Origin: Kryptolebias marmoratus
Lineage: Eukaryota > Chordata > Actinopteri > Cyprinodontiformes > Rivulidae
DNA: 64,000 bases
Direction of reading: 5' to 3'
Assembly: GCF_001649575.2 (NCBI RefSeq)
Contig: NC_051445.1
Location: 28,449,984-28,513,983 of the forward strand
This document shows, in pieces, positions 1 to 11,056 of the stretch (position 1 is its first letter; every line of letters begins with the position of its first letter). Position numbers and translations under genes: made by a program. The notes beneath the pieces were generated by a model that saw only the letters and a program-made list of their open reading frames with translations, was not told the origin of the DNA and searched no databases.

Positions 1-264
1 GAGAAAATGTCAGCCTCTAGTACGCAGCGCTCATGGTGCGTTTAAAGACGGCTCGGAAAAACACATCCCCACATGTTAACAACAAATTAAACAATTGCAA
101 TGGCTGGAAAAAAGTGCGGGGGATATAGGGGATACATAAGGGAAGTGGGGGACATGTCCCACACATACCCCGGTTATGCCTTTGCTTGGGGGTGCTACGG
201 GGGTGCTATGACTTTTCCAGGGGGAGCTATAGCACCCCCTAGCGCCCCCCTGGCGTCGCCAGTG
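1..264. mobile_element. Terminal fragment of a DNA transposon (hAT-like end)
   Basis: The stretch contains runs of a G-rich then C-rich 'gggggtgcta/agcaccccct' motif and closes with GGCGTCGCCAGTG, whose reverse complement starts CACTGGCGACGCC. A CAGTGGC-type terminus is common in fish hAT elements (recall). The other end lies outside the window, so neither length nor target-site duplication can be checked. The 96-residue frame here has no protein-like features. Confidence 0.4.
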
Positions 265-837
265 CTTAAGTCTATGCTAACGTTGTTGCTGTGTGCTTTT
301 CGCCCCAGGTTACGTGCCTGTTTTGTGAAATATTTAGACAGGATCCGAAGAATTCGGCACAATAAATCACACTCACACTGTTTCTGCTAGAATAATTGTG
401 TCACTTTATTCCGCCACAGAACACAGCAAAGCAAGCAGCATTTCAATGCTTCACATCCCCGTGATGCTAACTTAATAAAACATAAGCGCCTCTTACCTTG
501 ACACTGGACTGGAGAGCCAACAGCCCGGGCAGAGTAGCATCAACGTAGCTGGGCGTTCGCGCGCAACCCGCAGCAGACTCTGTCCGGGGTTTGGTGCTTT
601 CCCGTGTTATAGAAGTGAGTACACAAAGACCACGTGCGAAGAGGGAGGGCAAGTCCCTCCACGCAGTTGTTCCTGCTATGAGTTAGGCGGCAGCCATTTT
701 CCCAGACTTCCAGATGCCCGCACACAGAAAAACATAAGTGTTCACAAAGAAAAATGTAAGTGTTGTCATTCCCCGTTTCATAAAAACAAGTTATCTAAGT
801 AACCCAGAAAAACAAGTTGAAAAGATTTATCCCTTCA
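265..837. other. Unassigned stretch, moderately GC-rich in the middle
   Basis: No coding frame I can support. Positions 480-720 are GC-richer and include a CG-rich patch near 555-570; read on the minus strand they could be the 5' part of a transposon transcript (a GTAAGAG donor-like site lies at about 490-498), but nothing else supports that. Confidence 0.3.
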
Positions 838-1198
838 GCGCCCTACCTCTGCGATCATTTGCCTGTCTGGAACTTACCTGTGTCAAGCTGGACAAACTTA
901 ACTCTGTCGGATCGCTGGACTCCTTACCTCCCGGATTGCCGCTGGAAAACTCTGCCTTCGCCTCAACGGCACAAACATCTCTCAAACCTGTAAGGAAAGA
1001 AACAATTACTCTCAACTCCTTCAATTCTGGCAAGACTAATCCTGCACCCTAGAGTCACCTACTCCTTGCTTTTCAGATTGTTCCTATTTGCCCCTCACTG
1101 TAAATAACCTGCACATGTAAATAAATCACTTACCTTTACTCAAGTGTCCGTGCCTGGTTTCAGCTCCGCTCTTTAGACAAATATCCTGGTTTATGTCA
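838..1198 (+). repeat. Gypsy LTR, 3' part (family G, copy A)
   Basis: The 3' two thirds of an LTR seen five times in this window. It has the shared order: 'acttacct' segments, 'ctgtaaggaaagaaacaatta', 'ctccttgc..ttcaga', a polyadenylation-like 'gtaaataaatcacttacct', 'gtgtccgtgcctggtttc' and the terminus TTTATGTCA. The 5' part is missing. Related copies are at 16296-16845, 28894-29411, 44090-44696 and 62640-63229. Confidence 0.7.
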
Positions 1199-2625
1199 AT
1201 CAGCACTTTTTTTGTTATAAAAAAATACTGTGAACATAAATTGTTGGTAAGACAGTCTACCAGGAAGTAACTGTCTTATACGTCCCCATGAAATCAGTTT
1301 TCCAAATTGTGATTTAATTGTTCAGAATTCCATGTTTCATAATGTAATCACATTTTTGCCATCTAAAAAGCATGCTGTCATATGGTGGAGTAATAAAATT
1401 TCAACAAAACAAAATATCTACAATTGTATTAATCACATATTTTACAAAAAAAAAAAAACCTGCAAAAACTTTAAGTACAATGGAAAATACAATGCTTTAT
1501 TAAAGGGTCTTAAATTCTGCCTGAAAATAATTTATACTTAAATATATATTCTTGTTGAATGTTACATTAAAGTACCTGTAATTAACACAATATGTTTACC
1601 TTACCTGTTATTAATCTGTGCTACAGAACCGTATGTTCCACTTTCACATATTGAATATGTGACAAATTCCCACAAAAATGTTACCAGTCTAGATTTTATC
1701 TGTGAAAAGAACTTAATTTGACATCTTTGTTGCACCGAATGGATGAATTAGTAATCTTTACTTTTCTCACAGTTGTGAGTTTTCAACTTATTTTTTTATA
1801 AAAGATTTACTGTTGTAATGAGAGGAAGGCTTAACCTAATTTACATCAACAAATGTTTCTTCCAGACTCGCATCAGCTTCTTCAAGCTGATAAATGTTTG
1901 AGACAAGGACATTTTGAGATGAGACACTTTTTTATTTTTTTTACATTCTAATTGGTGATTTTAGTTTCTTTTCAGACAAAAGAAAGAGCAGGAATGTTGG
2001 AATTTATTTATTAGAAACCTTCTTGTGCATAAAATGCTGATTAAATATTAATTTTTGAACATTTGACTAATGCTAGAAAAGAGGAAACTAGTTAATTTTT
2101 AAAGAAGTCTGAATTTTCCATTTGAAACACTTGGAAACATTGTGTCCTCTATAATAAAACACATCCTAACCTGACTACTACATCTACTTTAAGTCAGTTT
2201 TATTTTACAAAACACATGCACAATTGCTCCATTCAGATGATTTTTATTTAGAAGACTGTATCACAGGAACTTATTTCACATTTCCTTTTCTTTTGGATCC
2301 CATCAATATTCACTCAGTAATAAGAAAGTTTATTCCTTTATCCTGGCTGCATCTTCTCCAAAAATGTTTACAAGGCATTAAGATATGAAAAGAAATTTAT
2401 CTCATAATTAAACATTTGCTTTGTGTGTAAGTCTGAAGAACTGCTAATGTGTATTGTAATCCACACAGAAAATTCTAAGAATCTGAAAATTGAACAGATA
2501 TGTCTTTCTTTTTTTAATTGGAAAGATATATTTCTAAGAAGTTATTGCCTTTTAATTACAACACATAAGCTTTATGGATTTTTCTAAACTTATAAATTGT
2601 AAATTAGTTAAGTTTCTGTACAAAC
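1199..2625. other. AT-rich intergenic DNA, nothing recognised
   Basis: Low-GC sequence with homopolymer runs (an A run near 1447) and no supported frame or repeat. Confidence 0.5.
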
Positions 2626-3115
2626 TACCATCCATCCATTCATTTTCTTTACTCACTTTTTCCTTTCCGGGATGCAAGGTAGGTGGTGCCTATCTCAAGC
2701 AGTTAGAGAGACAGAGGTTACACCTTGGACAAGTTGCAAGTCCATCACAAGGACACAGAGAGAGAAACAAGACAGACAAACATTCACACTCTCATTCACA
2801 TCTAAGGACAATTTAGAGTTATCAGTTAGCCTGACAGGCATGTTTTTGGTCTGTGGGAGGAAACTAGTGAACCCAGAGAAAACAGATGCATACACGGGAA
2901 GAACATGCAAACTCCACCTAGAATGTCAAAAGTCAAGTCAAATTTTTTTATATAGCACTTTTCAGCAACAAGGCAGTTCAAAGTGCTTTACAGCATGAAA
3001 ACCTAAAAATACAGAGTCATAATGAAAACACAAACAATAAAATAAAAAGCTAAACTAAACTTATCTAAAAGGCCAAGAGGTGAACCTGTGACCTTTTTGC
3101 TGTGAGACAACTCTA
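2626..3115 (+). repeat. CATCC-type high-copy teleost dispersed repeat, interrupted
   Basis: Starts at 'catccatccattc', followed by the recognisable landmarks 'aagtccatcacaaggacac', 'ggacaatttagagtta', 'tctgtgggaggaaac' and 'gaacatgcaaactccacc', and ends with 'gtgacctttttgctgtgag' near 3100. This repeat is very abundant in teleost genomes (recall). About 140 bp of an L2-like LINE tail (2926-3068, minus) sits between 'aaactccacc' and 'aggtgaacctgtgacc', so that piece arrived later. Other copies lie at 25110-25270, 26617-26943 and 45413-45515. Confidence 0.7.
2926..3068 (-). mobile_element. L2-like LINE 3' tail inserted in the CATCC repeat
   Basis: On the minus strand it reads 'gtaaagcactttgaactgcc', then 'aaaagtgctatataaa', the typical 3' end of fish L2-like LINEs and their short derivatives. 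The same tail occurs on the plus strand at 43440-43497 and 55250-55300. It lacks coding sequence. Confidence 0.6.
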
Positions 3116-4224
3116 TACAAACTAGAGACTACAAATTCTTCCAATGTTTAATTTTAGATTCTTTATACAAAATTAAAAAACAGCCAGATATGTATAAAAA
3201 AAATTATTTGAAAGCCGAATATTATCTTACTATATGACAGCACAGAATTTTTACTCCATTTAAAATCAAAATTTCATGAACAAGAGACTAAGACAAGTAA
3301 ACTGCTGGCTCATCAAATATCTGCACCTGGCAAATACCCCAAGTTGTCACTGGTGCAGGAGCAACATCAGATCATTGGAAATTATTAAGACTTTTGTAAA
3401 ATTCTGTTTGGCTAAACTCTTTTAAATGCTCTCATATTTCTACAGACCTTCCTCAGTGACATAAACACTGGTGCAACCTATGACAGCATTGGAGCTTGAG
3501 GCTGCAGTGGAATCTTTCCAAGGAAGTAGGAGCCCAAGTCCAGACGATTCCAAACCAAATTTTATCAAATCTTTCATAAGTACCTAGCCCTGTGTGACTG
3601 TAATGAGCCCTGAGTCCGAGCCACCTTCAACTAATGCTGGAGTTATCAGGTCGCTGGAGCCACAGCAATAAACATCGAACAAGCAGGTTTAACTAAAAAT
3701 AGTTAGTTGAGCTAAAATTCAGATGGTGGCTTTACAATACCGAATATGGTAAGCATGTTTTGTACTTAGTGAAAATATTATCCATGTTTAACAGTAAAAT
3801 ATGCTATTAAATTCAGCATTGCTTTGTTTTGTTACATGTAGTGATCCAACAGGCAGCCTATGCCACAAAAAGCACAGTGCAGTACAGTACAGCATCTCTC
3901 TAACTTTCAGAGTTCTCTGTTGTTTTTCATTGGCCTTGATGTCAGACATGTTGATGCCTTGTTTGCACTTTTTCATTTATGTTAATTTAATTTATTTGTA
4001 AATGTGACTTAAATTAGGATTCAAATTAGATACAAACAATTATTTATTTTAATTTTATTTTTGTTTAAAAAAGTATTTCAAAAGTGCCTTTTTGTAAAAC
4101 TAGTTTTACAGTATATCACATAATAAATAAATTTTCAACTTTCCTGGCAACTTCAATTAATCAGTGTGGCTTCTTAAGAGGACAGTTTACTTTCACAGAA
4201 GTTTGATTTACTTGGAGTTATACT
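3116..4224. other. AT-rich DNA, nothing recognised
   Basis: No repeat or frame I can name. A more complex segment at 3450-3690 has no open frame of note. Confidence 0.5.
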
Positions 4225-4790
4225 GTGTTGTTTAAGTCCATCCATCCATCCATTCTCTTCCACTTATCCGGGGTCGGGTCGCGGGGGTAGCAGCCTAAGC
4301 AGGGAGACCCAGACTTCCCTCTTCCCAGCCACTTGGGCCAGCTCCTCCGGGGGAATCCCAAGGCGTTCCCAGGNNNNNNNNNNNNNNNNNNNNNNNNNNN
4401 NNNNNNNNNNNNNNNNNNNNNNNNNNNNNNNNNNNNNNNNNNNNNNNNNNNNNNNNNNNNNNNNNNNNNNNNNGAGGCTACCCTCTCGTTCACCGGGGTA
4501 AACCCCAACGTGCAGGCACCAAGATGGGGGGCAACAAGTATGCCCACTCCTGCTCGGCGCCTCTCGCCGTGGGCAACTCCAGAGTGAAAGAGTGTCCAAC
4601 CCCCCTCAAGGAGACTGGTTCCAGAGCCAGAGCCGTGCGTTGAGGTGAGCCCGACTATTTCAAGCTGGAACCTCTCAACCTCACACACCAGCTCAGGCTC
4701 CTTCCCCACCAGAAAGGTGACATTCCACATCCCAAGAGCCAGCTTCTGTAGCCGAGGATCAGACCGAAACGTAGCGCAAGTTGTGTAAAC
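4225..4790 (-). pseudogene. RTE-clade (Rex3-like) LINE, both ends around an assembly gap
   Basis: On the minus strand 4474-4780 encodes the start of an APE-type endonuclease: 'LALGMWNVT' (the Asn-containing strand), 'GLTSTHGSGSG' and 'RRAGVGILVAPHL'. Then comes a 100-N gap. 4225-4373 encodes the extreme C-terminus ('LAQVAGKREVWVSLLRL', 'PPRPD') and ends in the CATCCATC tail. In family members these parts are about 3 kb apart and flank the reverse transcriptase, so either the gap hides the body or this copy is deleted. The endonuclease part and the C-terminus are in different frames across the arbitrary gap. It nicks target DNA for target-primed reverse transcription in intact members. Confidence 0.75.
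4374..4473. other. Assembly gap (100 N)
   Basis: Exactly 100 N, the conventional length for a gap of unknown size. It lies inside the RTE LINE. Confidence 0.95.
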
Positions 4791-5099
4791 AACGAAAGCG
4801 CTGTGGACAAAGTTGGCCCTGTGTTGTTGCTGTTTTTTAAACTTATGGGGATTCTCCTGAGACTTCAGGAACAGAGGTGCAGTGGAAGAAATCCTCTGGA
4901 TGCCGCGATTTTTGCGCAGAGTAGGACAGCTGTTATCCACCGGAGATTTCAGGCTTGACAGCGCCTTCAGGTGGGGTACTGACGGCATGAACGATGCAGG
5001 GTAAGCTAATGCTGTTGTTTATATTCCTACCTTCATTCTTTATGCTTGCATCTGGTCACACCCACGACCAATGAGTGAACAGGAGCTAAGCTTGCTCCA

Positions 5100-5271
5100 C
5101 CCATGAAGCAGGGCCGACCCGGCTGGCCCTACTCCGAAGCAGCTAATATAGATACATACAGCATGTGTTGCCTTCATTATAAGGCTTTTAATTTTTTGCG
5201 GCTCCAGACATTTGTTTTTTGTTTTTTTGGTCCAAAATGGCTCTTTCAACATTTTGGATTGCCGACCCCTG
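5100..5271. mobile_element. hAT-type non-autonomous element, right end
   Basis: The end reads ATTGCCGACCCCTG, whose reverse complement CAGGGGTCGGCAAT is a standard hAT terminus in fish. Before it are 'ttgcggctccagacatttg', a T-rich run and 'tggctctttcaacatttt', landmarks of a common fish hAT relic (recall). No left terminus is visible, so it is truncated. GGTTAGAG follows as the possible 8-bp target site. Confidence 0.6.
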
Positions 5272-5297
5272 GGTTAGAGCATTGTTGTTACTTCAAG

Positions 5298-5312
5298 CCA
5301 CTAGATGGCACT
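5298..5312 (+). promoter_or_regulatory. CTCF-like motif
   Basis: CCACTAGATGGCACT matches the core CTCF consensus (CCASYAGRKGGCRSY) at every position. A match alone does not show binding, and the phrase also occurs within fish repeats. Confidence 0.35.
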
Positions 5313-6051
5313 GTTGTGATCCAATTGGGAGGATGAGACCCCAGGAAGAGTGAAACTAAATGCAATTCCCATCATTGCACTTGGCTTGATAACACACATG
5401 TAAAAAAGTTGCTTAGTTTTTACCAACTATCTCCTTATTTTCATTGACACCTGCCACAACACTGGTTTGAAAAAAAATTTCACACTCTGCTCACTCCTGA
5501 AACAGAGAGAGACTGAGCAGAAGTTTTTTCAAAGGCCTTTACTCTGACCGCCAAGAGTTTTTTTAAAACAACAAAACATAAATTTGAATTTTGATTTAAA
5601 AGTAATAATAACCTTTAATTTCCTTGTATCTATAGAAATACTTTCAGACGGACTTTTATTGACAACCATTATCATTGACTATTTGTGAATATTTTGTTTC
5701 TAAACTCTAATAACAGTAGATGAGGAAAAAAGGCTTGAAGTAGAATACTAGATTAGCTTTAAAATCGAGTTCTTTTATTAGGTTTCTCTATCACACCAGA
5801 CAATGCTTGGATTAAAAACTGTATGTGTGTTGGCCTCTCATAGGCCGTTTTAAAAACAACCAACCCCATAGGCTAGATGAGTCTTTGGATTGGTATCCAT
5901 CATCACATTTGGCTTTCAGCAAGTCTCTGGTAAACTTGGCTGCAAAGAAAACATACTGAGTCATTACTAGAATCAGTATCAGCCAGGTGCCAATAATCAC
6001 TTTATAATTTGGTATCAGACCATCATTTCCATGATCCATCAATCAGTCACT
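5313..6051. other. Intergenic DNA, nothing recognised
   Basis: AT-rich with poly-A and poly-T runs; no supported frame. Confidence 0.45.
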
Positions 6052-7700
6052 TATCAAATCAAAGCTTTATTGTCATATCTACAGTAAAGAAACATGTTTC
6101 CCTGTGCACTGAAATTCTTACTTTGCTGTCCCCCACTGGACGTCGGAATCAACTTACCCATAATAAATCAAGTTACACATAATAAAGAAAAATAATAAAA
6201 TATAAACTCTAAAAAAATACAGGCTATAAAAAACAAACAAACACACAAAAAAACTAAAATATACAGGCTATTTAAAGGTACAGTTGCATGTGCAAAAAGA
6301 TAATGGTGCAAGCATTCTGTGCAACTGTATACTAACACGTAAACAAAGTAAAGTACAGCACGTGCAATGTAATAGTGAGTATGAGGAGTGTCATCAGATC
6401 ACTTGTTTAAAAATCTAATGGTGGTAGGAAAGAAAGAGTTCTGTAGCCTGGATGTTCTGCATTTCAAACTTCTGAACCTCCTGCCTGAAGGAAGAAGTGT
6501 GAATAGTCCATGTTGGGGGGGGGGAGGAATTGGGTTTTTAATGATGGAGGCAGCTCTCTTGTGGACTCTGCAATGGTAGATACAATGCCGGTGATCTTTG
6601 TGGCAGTCTTTACCACTCTCTGCAGGTGTTTGCGGTCCTCCACAGTAGCACTCGATGATGCAGCGGTAGAAGTTGCTGAGGATTTTGGGTGGCATGCCAA
6701 ATTTCCTCAGCCTCCTCAAGAAATACAGCCACGGCTGAGCTCTCTTTAGCATCTCCATGGTGTTCAGTGTCCAGGTGAGGTCATCACTGATATAGACCCC
6801 AGGTACTTGAAAATGTTCACCCTCTCCACCTCGAGATCCCGAATAAACAGCAGCTGATGAGGTCTCCTCTTCTTCCTCATATCCACAATCATTCCCTTGG
6901 TCTTGTCAGTGTTGAAGATTAGGTTGTTGTCACACATCATGCCGCCAGATTGTTTACCTCCCTACTGCAGTATGTCTCGTCTCCTCCAGTGATACGACCT
7001 ATTAAAGCTTTGTCGTAAGCAAACTTCAGGATGATGTTATCGGGATGGGAGGCGACACAGTTGTGGGTGAACAGGGTGTAAAGAATAGGGCTGAGGACAC
7101 AACCCTGCGGGGCACCAATATTGGTAGTAATGCTGTCTGAAGTCCTGTTTCAAATCCTGACAGACTGAGGCCTGCCAGTCAGGAAGTTCAAGAGCCAGTC
7201 ACAGAGGGTGGGATGTAGTCCAAGAGATGACAGTTTATGGATGAATTTATGAAGGATAACCATATTGGAGGCGGAGCTGTAGGCGATAAATAGTATCCTA
7301 ACATAGGAGTCTTTATTTTCCAGGTGGGAGAGGGACAAGTGAAGGGCGGCGGCGACGGCATCTGAGGTGGACCTGTTGGCCCTGTAGGCGTATTGCATAG
7401 GGTCTGTAGTGGCTAGGATCCTGTTTTGTATTTGGGACAGCACCACTCTTTCAAAGCACTTCATGATGATCAGAGTGCTATAGGCCTGTGATCATTCAGG
7501 CAGGATGGGGGTGTCTTATAACAGGTAGGAACAGTGTACTGCCTGAGGGAAAGGTTGAAAATGGAAGTGAAGACATCAGTTAACTTATCAGTCCTCAGAG
7601 CAGGACACTGGGAGTGTTCGGGAACACACAGAGCTGAGTTTGGTAGTTTGGCCAGGCATAGACTGGAGTCTGATTCAGGCAGCAGTGTAACCACATTGAA
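6052..7700 (-). pseudogene. Rex1-like (L2/CR1 group) LINE reverse transcriptase, 5' truncated
   Basis: Read on the minus strand, 7694-7150 encodes reverse transcriptase blocks: 'LNDHRPIAL', 'MKCFERVVLSQIQ', 'DPMQYAYRANRSTSDAV', 'SLGLHPTLCDWLLNFLTGRP'. 6758-6399 encodes the C-terminal region: 'FLRRLRKFGMPPKILSNFY', 'LFTLLPSGRRFRSLKCRTSR', 'LQNSFFPTTIRFLNK'. The RT palm with its catalytic motif lies between, in shifted frames (6760-7140). The 3' untranslated region ends near 6052 with 'tgacaataaagctttgatt'. Frameshifts and the missing endonuclease make it inactive. It is typical of LINEs cut short at the 5' end on insertion. Confidence 0.8.
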
Positions 7701-9198
7701 AAAAACAATCTGTTGTCAAAAGGAGGACAAAGAGAAAGGTTACTAAGGCTAGTGGAAGGGCACATCCTGCAAGAACCCCCATCAGAATGATGGATGAGAG
7801 AATGGAAGCCCGGAAATCCAACAACTTGCCAGAAAGCTTGTTGTGACTTAAACTTTCTCTAGATAAAGCACACCTCACCGAACCATTCAGTATTAGCAAT
7901 GTACCTGGCGGACCTTTATTCTACATCTTTGAGAAAAAACAAAACAAAACAATGAACAATTTAACAACCACCTGCCAATTTGTACAGCCTCATCATTAAA
8001 CATGAGACAACTATTTTGCAAATTTTGGGTGAGGATTTCCCACTTTTATCAGGAAATACACAACGTCACATTGAACTAAAAAGCTTAGCCTTCTGTACAA
8101 CACGAGAGATAAAACCTAGATCAACTGATTCTCTGTTGTAAGCTGCAGAGGCTCTTTTGCTTTTCATGGTTTGGTAATATGAGAGATCCCTTTGGGCAGG
8201 CAGTGTGCGGTTTAATCAATGATCTTTAGGTTTTTATTGTAGAGACTCTGTATGAAGGTATATTAACTCTCCTCAGGCTAACCGTACTTCTCTTAACAAA
8301 CACAAACTTTAATAAATTAATGAGCTGTTGTATACAGAGAAATGTATTGATGCCCAGGGGCTGGGAAACAACAAATTGCAGCTTGTTTTATTGAAACTGG
8401 ATGTGTTGACATTATTATTACGTCTCTCTCATTATTTAATTATACAGAAAGCATAAACCTGAAAGTGTAACTGATATATCAGAATCAGTGATTTAAACCT
8501 TGTATAAAGATGAAAATGTGCTGTATCAACAAATCTACCAAAGACATGTTGGGTGGTAACAGCTTACAGAACATTCTAATTTAATATGCTTAACAAACAA
8601 GTGCCTATTGGCACATCCAGCATTTAGGGAGCATCATTATTTGGAGTAGTGCTTGAGTCTGTCTCATGATTTCAGACCTCTCTGTGTTCTCCTTCTCACT
8701 GACTCTTGAGGAAAATCTCTGACTCTTTACTTGATTAATGCTTTACTGTGATTTCAAGCTCATCTTATACTCACTCTGAATTCTGTAGCATGATTGGTTG
8801 TTTGATGGTGCACAGTGTTGCAGTTATGAAATAAATGTTTAGAAAAGCAAAGTCATTACAATTTTAGGTAAATAAAATTAATACTCTTATTAGCCTGCTC
8901 AAAACATCCTCACATTTGCATCATGTAAAACTGTCACACATGTTCAGAAAGTGTTAAAATCCAACATGTTTAAGGTCCTGGAAATGGAACATGCCCATAG
9001 ACAGACTGTAATGTAAGCCTCAAATAGTCACTGTGTGAAAAGTGTGAAAACTATAAGTCAGATTTGAAAGGTTTTTGAACCATGATGATCACATATAAGG
9101 TTTTATATTTTCAGAGTGTTTTATGTAGGATATATGACAAGTTAAAAAGATCTTTCACTTCCAGTTTTGAAGAGAACATTTCAAGAAAAAATCTAAGT
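7701..9198. other. Intergenic DNA, nothing recognised
   Basis: AT-rich, no supported gene or repeat. Confidence 0.45.
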
Positions 9199-9390
9199 CA
9201 GGGGTGTCCAATCCTAGTCCTGGAGGGCCACTATCCTGCATCTTTTAGTTGTTTCTTTGCTTTGAAACACTTGACTTCACTGAATGAGTGATTAACCGGC
9301 TTCTGTAGAACTGTAGAACTGCTGAAGAGGAAGGAAACATCTAAAACATGCAGGATAGTTCCCCTCTAGTACCAGGATTGGACACCACTG
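9199..9390. mobile_element. hAT MITE, 'CAGGGGTGTCC' family, copy 1
   Basis: Begins CAGGGGTGTCCAATCC and ends GGATTGGACACCACTG, an inverted repeat of 16 bp with one mismatch. The interior matches the copy at 30216-30419, including 'aaacatgcaggat' near the right end. The 8-bp flanks do not match well, so the duplication has decayed or been rearranged. Confidence 0.65.
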
Positions 9391-10179
9391 AAATCTGTAC
9401 AAGCTTGGGTGTGCATTCTCTCCAATCTGGGGGGAATTGAGAGAAGCCATGTTCTATACCAGTGAGAGACACTAAGGGCAAGAAAACAAAAATGGTTATC
9501 TTTTGATGTTTAATTTGTGTATATTTAAAAAAAATGAGAAAAAAAAGTCAGAGTAAATTGTTTGCAAAGAAATAAATACATTTTTGACAATTAAAAAGTT
9601 AGTGTGTGACATCTACTGTCAGATAAACACTGGGAAAACCTGCACAAATATAAAACTTAAACTTCAGTTGTGTAAACACTGTAAAAGATATCAAAATACA
9701 GTTTTAGGCATGCAAAGTCCACATTACTGTGACCTGTTCAAACTTTGAATTAAGTTTTTAATTTGAAGTATGCGAAGTACGTTCGAAATTATGAAACCGC
9801 TAATTCTAGCACACATGCAATTATACTCGGACATTATTTCACAGAACATTGTGACTATGGTCAGTGACTAAAAAAAAAAACACTGTCTCCTTTGTCCTGG
9901 CTGACGCTCTTACCTATAGGAATGGTAACAAAAGGGGGAGTGTCTGTTTATACTTTATTTTCTGTCTTCTGCAATCAACATATTTTTGCAAATTTGGTGC
10001 TATTTTGACCATTCATATATCAAAATGTTCAGCTTGATTGGGAAAAGAGTGTAATGATTTTAACATTTGTTACTTTTACACTTCTTAAATTTAACTTTAT
10101 TTGCAAACATTTTCCCCATAGAAATACATTGAGGTCTCTACAGTTCTTTCAAAACAATGTCCAAAATCAACCTCAGCTT
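9391..10179. other. Intergenic DNA, nothing recognised
   Basis: AT-rich with A and T runs; no supported feature. Confidence 0.4.
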
Positions 10180-10490
10180 AATTGCCCTATTTTTGTCCTC
10201 TAATGCACTTTTTAGCTTTCAGCAATTATTTTCATAAATTTAGCCTTTCCATGTGGTTTTGCTAATTTTAGCTTTCAGCTACATTTTTGCTAGTTTTAGC
10301 TACAGTTTTCAATAATTTGAGCTTTTAGCTACATATTGGCTACATTCAAATTTTATTTCAGATTTTGCTAATTTTAACCATTAACCATGATTTTGTTCAT
10401 TTTAGCTCATTTTAGGTTTTGGCAGCATCTTAGCCAATTTTAGCTTTAAGTTAGTTTTGCTGATTTTGCTTATGCTTCACCAGATTGCAG
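10180..10490 (+). repeat. Degenerate TTTTAGCT-type tandem repeat
   Basis: 'ttttagct' and variants ('aattttagc', 'ttttagctac', 'gctaatttt') recur about a dozen times with spacings of roughly 15-40 bp. This looks like an old, diverged tandem array. A TTAG-rich stretch of similar character is at 42930-43310. Confidence 0.45.
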
Positions 10491-10606
10491 CACAGTCATT
10501 TAGCACTCAGCATTCACTCTGCATATGCACAGAAAATGCTAATTCTCAAGTTGACAGTCTGCAAAGATAAATAAAAGAAATGTTATTTTAGAATAACATT
10601 GGTTAG

Positions 10607-10929
10607 CAGTGGCGGGCGGTGCATTTCACAATAAGATCTTCATGGATGTCCAACTTAGTCAACAAATACCTTTCATTATGCCAGCATTTATAACACCAGG
10701 CCTAGAGAGTAGTTAGGAACACACTTAAGCATTGCATCACCTCAGTTGTGTACAAAATGGGCTATTATCCGGCGCATTTTAAAAATCAACAAACCCCCAT
10801 CAGCAATTAAAACATATCTGGTATGCTACTGTCAAAACTAAATAAAATAGAATAAAATAAATAAAATGTTTGCTCTCACCAAAACGGCTGTGTCCGCCAA
10901 AACACTTATTTCAACACAAAATCTATTCT
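10607..10929. mobile_element. hAT-like element, presumed left end
   Basis: CAGTGGCGGGCGGTGC at 10607 is a hAT-like terminus, and the transposase exon relic follows at 10930-11056. No matching right terminus was found before 11420, so the element's length is unknown. Confidence 0.4.
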
Positions 10930-11056
10930 GACCGGTTTGCTAGCTCGGGGTCGGCCTTCCTCCTCTAACGAGATCTAGCTTCTCTTGAAAAGTTCGTGAA
11001 AACAGCCTTGCCAGTATATCAGCAACCAAATCAACGTGTTGCTCTCCTTCGGCCAT
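10930..11056 (-). pseudogene. ZMYM1-like hAT transposase, first-exon relic
   Basis: An ATG at 11056 (minus) opens a short frame containing 'FQEKLDLVRGGRPTP'. This resembles the N-terminal 'FQEKL..V..GRPTP' block of the ZMYM1-like/TTF-zinc-finger hAT proteins common in fish (recall). A stop follows right after the block; a one-base shift would continue into 'ELANR', so it is either frame-shifted or ends at an exon boundary. The zinc finger and DDE/hAT dimerisation regions are absent. Confidence 0.45.

Noticed and set aside
350..361. GAATTCGGCAC, part of a common cDNA-library adapter
   Set aside because: The match stops after 11 bases and the flanks are continuous genomic sequence; coincidence is enough.
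100..390. 96-residue plus frame near the start
   Set aside because: It runs through a transposon terminus with G- and C-rich repeats; no protein-like composition or domain.
4218..4988. A 256-residue minus frame, the third longest in the window
   Set aside because: It spans 100 N and consists of RTE LINE endonuclease and C-terminal sequence; not a host gene.
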